Origin: Euryodendron excelsum
Lineage: Eukaryota > Streptophyta > Magnoliopsida > Ericales > Pentaphylacaceae
Reading direction: 5' to 3'
DNA: 64,000 nucleotides
Assembly (NCBI GenBank): GCA_033060915.1
Contig: CM065396.1
Location: forward strand, 9,191,001-9,255,000
Shown: positions 45,657 through 56,299 of the stretch, in pieces
How the letters are laid out: the number at the start of each line of letters is the position of its first letter
How positions within the stretch are numbered: the first letter of the stretch is position 1
Translations under genes and position numbers: made by a program
The notes under the pieces: generated by a model
The model's input: the letters and a program-made list of their open reading frames with translations, nothing else
What the model was told of the DNA's origin: nothing
Databases searched by the model: none

Positions 45657-48574
45657 TGTCGCACCCTAATTTTTTGCACTTGAAAAAAAAAACAAATGAG
45701 AAAAACACAGTGCTGTCCCGTTAGAACTCATCCTCCTAGAAGGACGAGTGCAACTAAGTTTGAATTGAAATTTTGATTTGATTAAGGGCTTTTATAAAAG
45801 ATTTGGAGTCACCACCTAACTTGATTAAGGTGGGTTAGGTCATCTAAAACTGAGCACAATCCGAAGATTATACTTAAGGTTTTTAAAAAAGTTTTGAAAA
45901 GCTTCCTTAAGACAAGATTTTTTTGGAAAACAAGTTGTTTGGTAACCTTTGGAAAGATTTAAGCTCTTTTTTTAAAATAACTCCATTTGGTCTTTGAAAA
46001 CAGTGATTCTAGGTTCGGAGGTTGGTTACGTGTAAAGAAGACATACTAAGTCATCACCCTACCCCACCCTTACGGTACCTACATGTCTTTTCACCCTAAG
46101 TTCACTCACTCAAAATCTTTGATTAATATATGTCCAATACTATGCACTTTTGAAAAGAACTTTTAGAAAGGAGTTGACATGATGCATAATATGCAAGTGC
46201 AATAAAAGACTTTGACTTTGAAGTAGATTTGAAAAGACCTAATTTGATTTTGAAAATGAATTTGAAAAGACTTGGTTTGATTTTGAAAATAGATATGAAA
46301 AGAAGACTTTGAAGTTTGAAAGAAAGTTTTAGGAATTGGAAATAGAGATTTGAGAATTAGAAACTTGAAAAAAGGTTATGGAATTGGAAGCTTAAGAACA
46401 GTTACGAAATCAAAAATTTGTATAAGGTTTTGACCGCACCCATGAGGGTTGCCTACGTATCCCTTTTCGATAATCAAGTCAGTCGTAGTTTGGACAGAGA
46501 GTCCGATTGAAAATAGACATTTTTAGGTTTTGAAAGTTTGATTTGAAAATATTAGATTATAAAAGTGTTTTATTAAAAAAAGCGATTTGATTTGAAAATA
46601 ATTTGATTTGGAATGGATTAAGAGAAATTAAAGTTTAGGAAAGATTGGCCTTTTGGAAAGCTTTAGAATTTTGGACAGTTTGAACTTAGGAAAGTTCCAT
46701 TTTAGGAAAGTGCCAAATTAGAAAAGTTTCGGAATTAGAAAGTTTCAACTTAGGAAATTTTTGAATTTAGAAAGTTTGAAAATTAGGAAAGTTTTGGTTT
46801 CGGAAAGATTTCAATCTAAGATTTGAAATTTGAAAAGTTTGGTTTAAGAAAGATTTAGAAAGTTTAGAAATTAGGAAATGTTTAAATTTAGAAAGATTGG
46901 AAAGTTTGAAATTTGGAAAGGTTTAACATTAGGAAAGTTTAGAATTGGGAAATGATTGAATTGAGAAAGATTTAGAAGGTTTTGAAATTAGGAAATGTTT
47001 AAATTTAGAAAGATTGGAAAGTTTGAAATTTGGAAAGGTTTAACATTAGGAAAGTTTAGAATTAGGAAATGATTGAATTAAGAAATATTTGATTCCTATT
47101 TCCAAACAGAGATGATTTGCTTTTGTTTTAAAAAACGAAGGATCGGATTTGGTTTCGTAAGTTGGAAAACTAGATTTGACATGGAATTGGAAATGATGAG
47201 ATTTGAAATACTTGGAGTTAGAAAATATGATTTGACATGAAAAAGAGGTTTAGGAAATCTAAGAGTTTGATGTAGAAAATAGAATTTTGGAAAGCTATGA
47301 TTGGATGTAGAAAAGGAAAGTGGAAATTAGAGTTTCCTAATCATTAGCTCTGGGGCTAGACTTAGACTCCAAGAAAAAATATATTTTGGAAAGTAAATCT
47401 TCTGAAGGGAGTTTCTAGGAGGAAAACTTGAAAAGTGTTTTTAGAAGATAGAACTTTTGAAGAGAGTTTTTGGAAAGGAATTTTTGGAGAGTAGTTGGAA
47501 AAAGAATTTTTTAGAAAGTAAGTTTAAAAAAAGATCTTTGGAGAGGATTTAAAAAAAGGTTTTGGAAAGGAGATTTTCAAAAAATGATTTGGAAAGAGAC
47601 TGGAATATTGACTTTTACAAGTCTCTAAAAAATATCTCATTTTCCTAAAATGATTCTAACCATAAGAAGATTAGAACCATTCTAGGATTGTGGTTTTGAA
47701 AATAACAAAGATTTAAAAATATGGACCACATTGGTCTCATTAAATATAACACTTTCCTAAAGCGACCCTAGCCATGAAATGGCTAGAATCACCTTAGAAT
47801 TGCGATTTTGACGAAAACAATTTAGGGTTAACGCCCAAAACTTAAGTAACACTTTACTAAAGCAACCGTAACCATGAAGTGGGTAGAACCATCTTAAGAT
47901 TGTGATTTTTGAAAACAAATTTGAAAGAAGAACATTTGAATGCAAGTTTTGAAAGAGATTTTGATGCAAGTTTTTTAAAACAAGTTTAGAAAACGATTTT
48001 GAAAGGATGTGTGAGTATGATATGCAAAATGCAAGCAGGGTTGTAAACATACAAGGTTTAGGCTTCCCCACATAATCAATGAGGCCGAATCCATATGGTC
48101 TAAGGTCGAATTAGAAGAAAGTCCCCGACACGATTACTTTTAACCATTCTTCCAACAAATGAACCGGGGATTCCCTTGTTTCAAGAATGGAAGAAAAGGG
48201 GGGGAAGAAGATAGGGATTAAAATAGAAGAAAACCCAAGTAGGTTAAGAGAGAGAAGAGAGAAGGGGTAAACAGCGTAAACATAAATAGAAAACCAACCT
48301 TGTGTCTTCTTTGATTTGTTCACTTTATTTGCTTTATTTCGCCTTGATCTTTGAGGGCTTTGAGATTGTAGCACATTAAGTCTTCATTGGTCAGCTTGGA
48401 GGTTCGTATAGGCGTATAGTGAGTGTATGTATGCTAGGGTTAAATTGTATGACGGCTAGGGTTTGGAGAAACCTAAGAGAGCTAGGGTTTGGAGAGAGTT
48501 CGAAGATTGTATATTGAGTGAGTGAGTTTCTGGAGTTAGATTACCAACCTTCTTTACGCAGGGAGGAGGCTCTG
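45657..48574 (-). mobile_element. LTR piece F (R-U5 half of a minus-strand family LTR)
   Basis: On the + strand it begins TGTCGCACCC, an intact LTR 3' end, and shows the conserved end block, the purine-rich U5 complement and the leader up to GGAGGAGGCTCTG, where the TATA box should follow. Instead, at 48574 the sequence jumps back into the middle of U5 (piece G). F is clearly more diverged than G. No 5-bp duplication was found for its outer flank (CGCCA at 45652-45656). Confidence 0.75.
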
Positions 48575-49389
48575 AAAACAACAAAGATTTTGAAAATATG
48601 GACCATATTGGTCACTTTAAATGTAGCACTTTCCTAAAGCAATCCTAGCCATGGAAAAGCTAGAATTACCCTAGGATTGCGATTTTGGAAACATATTTTG
48701 AAAAAGAGATTTTGATGCAATTTTGAAAACAAGTTTGAAAACAATTTGAAAAATAACTTTGAAAACGGTTTTTGGAAGATGCAAGATTATGATATGCACA
48801 ATGCAAATGTGGGGTCGTGAATATACAAGGCTAAGGCTTCACCGCATAATCAAGGGGGCCAGACCCACGTGGTCTCTGGTTAGACTAGAAGAAGGCTCCC
48901 GACAAGGTGACTCTCCAATAGCCCAATTCTACACATGGACCGGGAATCCCCTTGTTTCTAGCATGCAAAGAAAAGGGGGGGAAAGAGATGGGGGATTAAA
49001 ATAGAGAAAACCCAAGTGGGTTAGGAGAGAGAAGAGAGAAGGGGAAGTGCAGAAATTTTAATGGAGAACCTACCTTGTATCTTGTTTATTTTGCATGCCT
49101 TGCTTTCTTCGGTCTTCATCTTGGTCTTCGTCTTCAATCTTCAAAAGCCGCCTTCAATCTTCAAACTTCAGATTGCAACTCTTCAAGTCTTCGAAGGAGG
49201 GTTGAAAGCTAGTGTATGGGTGTATGGGGGTGTATAGGAGTGTATAGAGGGCTAGGGTTTAGTGTATGGTGGCTAGGGTTTGGAAAACCTAGGGAAGCTA
49301 GGGTTTTAGGAGTGTTCGAGCTCTGTATATCGAATTATATGATTCTTAAACTGAGTTTGCAGACCTTTTTCACGTTGGAGGAGGCTCTG

Positions 49390-49510
49390 TATTTATAGAG
49401 GTTGGACAACACTGGCGCCTGTTGCAGTGGTGCCAGGCCGGAATTTACACTGGCGCCACTAGGAGTGGCGTCATGCCAACTTTTGGTTTGGCGCCACTAC
49501 TAGTGAGGCC
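49390..49510 (-). promoter_or_regulatory. LTR G core promoter
   Basis: CTATAAATA on the minus strand at 49390-49398, followed upstream by three GGCGCC-type palindromes (about 49413-49432, 49451-49471 and 49488-49508). Confidence 0.65.
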
Positions 49511-50289
49511 AGCCATTTAGGAAATATTTAAGGTCGGCAAGCAATGTATCTTTGACTAGATTTGGGCGCCTATACTAGTGACTACCATGCAATTTTTAGC
49601 CTGGCTTCAGTAGGAGTGACTCTGGAAAGTCCGGGAATGATTTGAAGGAGCCGAGAATGACCCGAAAGGCTGAAAAAGAGTAGGAACACTTAAAATAATG
49701 TCCTGGAGGTATTTGACTTGAGAAATGAGGATAAGATGGGTAGGAAAGGTTAACCAGGCCTTTAGGGGCAAAACGGTCAATCGGACTGTCCCAAAAGAAG
49801 ACTTGGGATCTGGAAACATTATTTAGAATGTTCCCAAAGGTTGCCGGTTTGATACCCAGACCCGGTGTGGTTGGAAAAAGAGACCGGCCCACCAGGGGCA
49901 AAACTGTCATTTTTATACCGGGTTTGCCGGAATTGACTCAGAATGATCCGGAAAGATAAAGGAATATTGAGAATACTATAAAAAGCAGTCTCAAAAGGTT
50001 ACCAGTTTGATACCCAGAGCCAGTGTGGTTCCCAAGGTATTCGGATGCCTAGGGGCAAAATGGTCATCTTGACCGGAAAGTTTCGAAAAAGGTCCAAAGC
50101 GCAGTTTGGTCATTTTTCACCGAAGTGGGCTAACAAACCCTGGTGTTGACTTGGATTTTGAGTGTTTCTGCCACTCTGACGGCAGTCGTCGTGACACAAG
50201 GGTTTGTTAGCAATTCCCTATATCGACCTATTTGTGAGTATTTTCACTACTCTAACGGTTGTGATATTTACGAGTATTTTCGCTACTTG

Positions 50290-50740
50290 GACCATCTTGA
50301 GGAATAAACTGTCTCGAGAGAGGGATTGGAAAGGGGTGTTACTGCCTTTGAAAAGACGTGCCTGAGTTGGAACCGTCTTGAGGAATAAACTGTCTCGAGA
50401 GAGGGATTGGAAAAGGGACTTACCGTCTTCAAAAAGACGTGTCTAATTTGGAACAGTCTCGACGAATAAACTGTCCCGAGAGAGAGATTGGAAAGAGGTC
50501 TTACCGTCTTCGAAAAAGACATGCCTGTTTTGGAACCGTATCAAGGAATAAACTGTCTCGGGAGTGGGGTTGGAAAGGGGTCTTATCGCCTTCAAAAAAA
50601 CGTGCCTGAGTTGGAACCATCTCGAGGAATAAACTGTCTCGAGAGAGGGGTTGGAAAGGGGTCTTATCGTCTTCGAAAAGACGTGCCTGAATTGGAACCG
50701 TCTCGAGGAATAAATTGTCTCGAGAGAGGGATTGGAGTCG
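50290..50740 (-). repeat. 81-bp tandem array in U3 of LTR G (about 6 units)
   Basis: AATAAACTGTCTCGAGAG variants recur at about 50301, 50381, 50463, 50546, 50625 and 50707. Confidence 0.88.
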
Positions 50741-50934
50741 AAAAGGAAAGGAAAATGCCCCTAAGGGCATTTTGGTCATTTTACCTCTATTTGGGCCTGG
50801 TGGGCCCGCGAAGCAATGGACAGACGGGATTTGGATTTAGAAAGTTGGTTTTGATTGGAATATGCCCACAATGACTTGAACACAAGTCTGGACAGAGTGT
50901 AGACTGTCGAGCGGTAAAAAATGGGGTGCTTACA

Positions 50935-50972
50935 ACTACCCCTCTTTTTCTGTCTTTGCTTGTCAAAGACAG
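50935..50972 (-). promoter_or_regulatory. Polypurine tract and hairpin beside 3' LTR G
   Basis: The minus strand reads GAAAAAGAGGGGTAGT up to the LTR start. Next to it CTGTCTTTG (50950-50958) pairs perfectly with CAAAGACAG (50964-50972) across a 5-nt loop. Relative to element 1, one base pair is G-C here and A-T there, so pairing is kept. Confidence 0.7.
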
Positions 50973-51136
50973 AAAACGATAGAAGTAAGAGTCCCATGTT
51001 GACTACGAGGCAGCCGGAGGGACGGACATTAGAAATCCTTCGACAACGGTGGTCGAAAACGGATAGCAGGCCAAAAAAGGCCTTCGAAAATGAGATTTGG
51101 CAGGAAAAAGGGCAAAACTGCCTAGAATTTGAACCT

Positions 51137-51212
51137 GCCGCCACTAGGAGTGGCGCCTTTGGCCGAAAAAGGTTAGCGCCTTTGCTAGTGGCGCCAGGCT
51201 TAGGATAAAAAC
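51137..51212 (+). promoter_or_regulatory. Putative promoter of the antisense gene (shared GGCGCC palindromes)
   Basis: GCCGCCAC-TAGGA-GTGGCGCC lies at 51137-51157 and AGCGCC-n-TAGTGGCGCC at 51175-51195, followed by TATA-like TAGGATAAAAACC at 51201-51212. These are the same palindromes that precede the TATA box of the family's LTRs, but here they face the opposite transcription unit. No transcript evidence is available from sequence alone. Confidence 0.45.
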
Positions 51213-51400
51213 CAAAAAATTTTCTGGTTCAAACACCTACGGGATTTCAAGAGTTTTCGCAAATCTGTGAGGCATTGCGACGAATCCGTCTTGGACATTG
51301 AAGGAGTACTTCTTGGAGACCACGGGTGATTGCTGGAAGGAGATCACGTCACCGGAAAAGTCACTGGAAGAGAGGATTTCCCCAGTGAACTTCCAAAAAG
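51213..51400 (+). other. Putative leader exon of the antisense gene (GH element)
   Basis: It lies between the TATA-like box and a strong donor AAG|GTGAGT at 51401. No long ORF is present on the + strand, consistent with a 5' untranslated exon. Its last ~80 bases align with the sequence before the donor in element 1. Confidence 0.4.
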
Positions 51401-52281
51401 GTGAGTTTTCAAATTTTGTTGATTTTAATGTATAGAACCTTGTTTGAATCATGTGAATAGTGGAAATTGATGTTTTGATATGCTTTGAACACTTTGGTGA
51501 TGTTGTTTTTGCATTTTGATAGTTGTTTGATTGAATTTAAATGATTTTTCATGATTATGCGAAGAGGTTTTTTTGCAAGAATAGGGGATCTGTACCTACA
51601 AGCCTGGGCATTGGGTTTTCTGGCTATGTTTTTGTGCAATGTGCCTTAGAAAAATGTGTTTAACAACCGTATGAAGTTTCGTGATTTTCTGAAAACTCGG
51701 TGAATTTTGATTTTTGAAAAAATAGGAAAATACTTAGAAAATTTAGAAAAATGAGAAAACTCAAAAAATTGATGAAATTTTTAAAGTTTGAAATTTGAAA
51801 AAATATTGGAATATTTTAGAAAACATTTGAGGTGATTTTGAAAAATTTCGGGAAACTTTTGGAAACCATTGATTTATCTGAAAAATAAAACATGTACTTT
51901 GAAAATTTTGAAAAATTGAAAAATGTGCGCGAGCGCGGTTACTATGTGATTGTTATGTTGGAAAGTGCACGTTTTGTATTTTGTGTTGCCGTCATAGGTG
52001 TTGTAGGGGCCGTTTTCAAACGAAATTCTGCCGAATTTTTAGAAATTAGGGAAAGAGCCAGAAAAGGTTTTTAGAAATAAAGTCTTTTTGAAGGAAAAAA
52101 GACAAAAAACCCTTGAGATATGATTTGAAGTTGGAAAGTCAAGATGTGCATGTAGGAAATTTGTTTTATCATTTGAAATCTTTCATTCATTCTGTTTGTG
52201 TTACTTGTTTATTTTATTTTATTATTATTTGAATTGCATGTATGGTATGTTAACATCTCTTACCTTGGCTTACCTTTTCAG
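51401..52281 (+). other. Putative 5'-UTR intron of the antisense gene (GH element)
   Basis: It begins GTGAGT and ends CTTACCTTTTCAG after a pyrimidine stretch; the next base plus ATG follow at 52282-52285. It is AT-rich, with runs of GAAAATTTTGAAAAATT type as expected of a plant intron. The equivalent interval in element 1 has the same donor and an acceptor-like end. Confidence 0.45.
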
Positions 52282-53345
52282 GATGGCAAACGCTGGCGAT
52301 GACGGTTCTGAGAGGGAGGCGCTGCTCGAGGAAGGCGGCTCGGACAGATTCCATTAGTGGCTCTAGTCGGTCCAGGGGCAGCCGACGGTCAGCTAGCAGG
52401 ACATTTTCTATCTAGAATGGAAGAAGGAGTAGGCCTTCAGTCGACCCCTTCGCTCTAGTTAAGCTAGCCCTCAAGGATGAGATGGACGCCGAGATTTTCC
52501 ACTTTTGACTCTTAGGATGGCTGATGCTATTTTGAGTTTACTACGGGTTTGGTATGATGGGTATCCTCTAGATGAGCAAGACTTTTTTGCTGGTCCTTTG
52601 GTTGTATGGCTTCTCTCCTGTTAGTGTAGCTTGTTTTCTGACAGTGGTTCCTTTTTGGCCACCTGACCTGTCTCTCTTGGGGAATGTGACCTTGCCCATA
52701 TTCCCCATGAGTATGGCTTCCTCCTAGGTTTTCGGGATAGTTCAGCTGACATTATAGGACCTACTTTTCCTGACAGCTGCGTCACGATTGTTTCTTCTCA
52801 GCTTGGGCTCCGTTGTGCGGTATTTTTCTTCTGATTTTCTGCCCCTGTTTCCTTATGTCCCAGTGAAGTTCTTTTTTCTTTCATTTTGAGCTTGCAACGG
52901 ATAGGGAATTGGCATACTCCTCAAGATTGGTCCATTTTTCCATGGTAGCCCTAGCTATATGTCTCCTAAACTTGTTGATGTTTTCACCGGGGGGAAATGA
53001 CTTGGTCGACTGTCGGTTATGTGCACTGCTTGTCGAGATTTGTGAAGAGCATTCCCATGCTTTTATGGTTGTGGGAGAGATCTTCGTGAGCCTTACCAGA
53101 CTCCAGCCGGGGGTCAATGCTCATTTTCGGGGATATGCTTCATTATTCTAGCTTTTAGCGATCAAACACTATTTGTTACTCCCCTTTTTCAGCATACATG
53201 GTATCTTGAGTCAATGTCATTTGATTGGGGAGGTCGAGGGTGGGTCATTGCCCCATGCTTTGTTTCTTGTTGGTCATGGAAATCTGAGCTTTTTGAGGTG
53301 TGAGCCGGTACTAGAGATATCTGAGGGGTGGCTTTAGCTCCTTTT
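52282..53345 (+). pseudogene. Antisense ORF of the GH element, main exon (decayed)
   Basis: The ATG at 52283 gives MANAGDDGSEREALLEEGGS before stops. The region conserved with element 1 starts at 52517 with MADAILSLLRVWYDGYPLDE. It continues through GECDLAHIPHEYGFLLGF (near 52690), SQLGLRCAVFF, GNWHTPQDWSIF (near 52910), a cysteine/leucine stretch, EHSHAFMVVGEIFVSLTRLQ (53047-53106) and HFRGYASLF. Shared motifs with the minus-strand ORF of element 1 show both derive from one protein-coding gene that lay antisense to the LTRs. The C-terminal third known from element 1 is missing. I recognise no catalytic motif. Resemblance to plant DUF7745-type proteins is from memory and unverified. Confidence 0.5.
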
Positions 53346-53490
53346 TATGTTTTGCCTTATTCATTGTTTCCTATTTGAGAGGGACAGAAAGATAAAGAGT
53401 GAGTTTTTGTGCAAAAACAGTTTAAAAATGCCTAGTAAGGGGTGTCATCATTTTTTATGATGATTGCCTACACATGATCTCTATTTTTTA
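53346..53490. other. Short spacer after antisense ORF
   Basis: AT-rich non-coding sequence between the antisense ORF and the first tandem repeat. Nothing else seen. Confidence 0.4.
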
Positions 53491-53756
53491 AGAATGCACA
53501 TGTTTATATAAGAATTAAATCAAATGCATATCCTACTTTTTTTATGAATGCACAGGTTCACACAGAAGTGAAAATGAATGCATGTTATATTTTTGGACAA
53601 TGCACATACAGGAATAGAATTAAATGCAATGTCCCCCATTTTTTGGTGATAAATGCACAGATTTATGTAAAAATTGAATTAAATGCATGACCTACTTTCT
53701 TACAAATGAACAGGTTCATACAGGAATACAGTTGAATGTATGAATAGATACAAACT
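53491..53756. repeat. About 53-bp tandem repeat, 5 units
   Basis: AATGCACAGGTTCATACAGG-like words recur at about 53492, 53546, 53598, 53652 and 53704, each followed by GAATT(A)AATGCATG and a T-rich end. The units are diverged. Confidence 0.75.
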
Positions 53757-54129
53757 TCGTAGGAATCTAAATGGATGTACAAGTTATACATGTCATGGAC
53801 GCATCAGTACTACATGTATATAAGTTATTTACAAAGAACGCCCCAAGATTGCCCCAGGGCCCATACTCTCAAGATTCTGCTTCATTTCCAGGATTCTGCC
53901 CCATTCAATTTTCTCCCATTCATATCGGGGTGTGATAGCATTTGTACCATTCTCCAGGGATTTTGACCTTTTGGTTTGCTATCCTACCCCTACTTTCTAC
54001 AGGGTTGCTGTTTGGGGGTTTTTCCGATCTCACTTGGTTTTCTCTCTCAGATCTCCAAAATGCCACCATAGCTCGAGCGACAACTCGCATGCCCTTTGCA
54101 GAGCAATAAACAGCTAAGCCCTCAATCTA
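53757..54129. other. Non-coding internal sequence of GH element
   Basis: Unique-looking AT-rich sequence with short, unsupported open frames. Nothing recognised. Confidence 0.4.
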
Positions 54130-54990
54130 AGAAGACTTCTTTTAGGACCGTAATGTAGGCTGGGTTTAGAGGTTGTAAGAAATGAAGGGATATTAGGCTC
54201 AAAGATCTTCTTTTAGTGGGTTGTTTAAACTAAAACCATCTGAGCACACCTTGGAGCATAAGATTGCCCCTTGCATTCCCTTCTAGTTCCCCTTTCTCAG
54301 CCTAGTTGTCTTGGTATTGTTCAGGCTTATTTGGACTAAACTATTTTCTTTGATCAGAGAGGACTTTAATTTGGACCGTAACGTAGGCTAGGTTAAAGGG
54401 TTTATGAATGAAAAGGATGCGTAGGCTCAAATTTGATGTTGTTTATAATAGGGTTTAGATCCACACCATTCTTAGTCGGTTTTCCAGTGGGGTTTCGTCC
54501 CCTGATATCCTCCTCTAGTTTCAGCAACACGTCTGGCTCATTTAGATCAAGCAATCCTTTTCAATCGGAGAGGACTTTAACAGGGTGGTAATGTAGGCCA
54601 CGGTTTTGGGTTTTTACAAGAAAGGGTAAAGGCTCAAACCTATTACTTCTACTTGGTGGCTTTGTTACCTAGGATCACCTTTGAATTTCCTCTTTTAGAA
54701 AAGGAGTTAAACTTTCTTGTAACTTTTGACCTTTTAGGTCCGACACTTGCCCCTTTTCTTTTCTTTTCTCTTGACTTCCGGCTTTATAGCACAACATGAT
54801 TCCTTTTCGATCTTTCCTCTGATATACTTCTTCTTCTTTTTTCCTTTCTTGTTGCTTTTGACGAGACAAATAGTTCTACAACTTCTTTCTCTCAGACCCT
54901 TTCCTTAGCATTTCAATTTAATCCATTGTGGGCGGTGATCGCTAGGTTGTGGTGTTTTCTGAAAGGAAAAGGTAACCGGCTCAATAGGTT
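54130..54990. repeat. About 200-230-bp degenerate tandem repeat, first block
   Basis: GAC(C)GTAATGTAGGCTGGGTTT-like words recur near 54145, 54375, 54577 and, weakly, 54931, each followed about 60 bp later by AGGCTCAAA. Units share AGAGGACTTTAA and the flanking order but differ in length. Confidence 0.6.
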
Positions 54991-55560
54991 TGACAAGGGT
55001 TGCTTTTAACTATTTGGAAAATGAAATGAGGGCCTTTCTTCATTTTGAGCAAGATTGCCTGATCCATAGAGCCTTCACGTTACTTCAGGTTGATGGCCGA
55101 TGACGTTCTCTGCCAGATCTTTTGTTGCTTGTCTGCCCCAATGTGGGGGAATGGTTTTGGATCGGGGTTGACAAGAAGAATCTTCTGCTTTTTGCGAGGC
55201 ACTAATAGGTTAAGCAAAAAGGGTTATTTTTGTGTATGGTAGTAGAATTGAGGGCTTCTAATCATTTCAAATTGAATTGCTTAGTCCTTAAAGCCTTTGT
55301 ACAAAATTTAGACATTACTTCTAGGGATGATGTGTTTCTGTTAGTGAAACCCTACATGATCTATCAAATCAACTATTCTGTGCTCACCCCAATGTGGGGG
55401 ATGGTTATAGGTTTGGGGATATCTGAAAAGAAATTACGTACGACTCTAATGGGCTGAGTAAAGGGTAGTGTTTATTTGGGATAAGTAGAATAATGGCTCC
55501 TCATCATTTTAAGGACTCGGCTGCCCATCGCTTAGCCAGGATATCACGCAAGTGTCGCCT
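54991..55560. repeat. About 220-245-bp degenerate tandem repeat, second block
   Basis: The motif set GAATTGAGGGC-TTCT-n-CATTTTGA, then GCCTGATCC or GCTTAGTCC, then CCCCAATGTGGGGGATGG recurs starting near 55023, 55244 and 55488 (the last partial). It is adjacent to, and may have grown from, the first block. Confidence 0.6.
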
Positions 55561-56299
55561 TTTTAATAAACTCTGCACTTCTCTTTTGAAACTGTCTTCC
55601 TCCTATCTCTTATTCTCTCTTTGTCTCTCGAAGGTTTTAACCCCTTTTAAATAGGTGGCCTATGCTATCCCATCCTTCAAGTCGAATCATCACTAAATGG
55701 GAAAGAATCCTTAAACGCAACAATCCTCCACAAGAGTATGAGACGAAGGGGATAAACCGGAAACTTCATATTTTTTATTTCAAATCATGAATGCACGACA
55801 TGTGTGTTTATTTAAATAAGATATTCAAGAAAATAGACAAACAAAAAGGAAACAGATGAATTTTATGAAAGCCTCCCTTTTCTTGTGGGCCTTTTGGTGA
55901 GAATCCTTAATAGGGTTTTGGGACTATATCAACCTCTTGGTGCTTCATTCATCAGGTGTATCAATGGAGGGCGAGTTCCCGATATTTGTCATGCATTTGG
56001 AAGTTAGAGGATGTGTTGTTGCAATGCACGGGTCTGACAAGACTTCGCAAGTGGTGAGGTCTTCTTCTGCATGGATAGTGATTGTCTTGGCATGGCGCGA
56101 GGGTAGTTGCATAGAGGTAATGTCTTACGGATGGATGGTTAATTATTCCTTCATGTAGGTTCGGCCTCCTTCAATAGCCGGGCTTATCCTTGCATGAGTT
56201 TGAATTGGGCATGATACTAGAGGGCTTTCCATGAGTTTGGTTGTGTTCTTTGACCTAAAAAAAAAAAAAAGAAAAGAAAAACAAAATGTAGTCAGCATA
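55561..56299. other. Non-coding internal sequence of GH element
   Basis: No recognised gene. An open frame at 55937-56158 has no supporting similarity that I can see. An A-rich run lies at 56258-56284. Confidence 0.35.

Larger units (their letters stand above)
48573..50934 (-). mobile_element. LTR piece G (3' LTR lacking its U5 end)
   Basis: G runs from mid-U5 to the LTR start, ending GGGGTGCTTACA on the + strand. It includes a TATA box (49390-49398, minus), GGCGCC palindromes (49413-49510), ~157-bp units and a six-unit 81-bp array. The neighbouring internal sequence with PPT and hairpin makes it a 3' LTR. By eye G and H are almost alike in the leader and promoter, so they are probably the two LTRs of one element. 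Confidence 0.75.

Noticed and set aside
54675..54869. Lysine/glutamate-rich minus-strand ORF
   Set aside because: Low-complexity stretch within the degenerate tandem repeat; no conservation between units.
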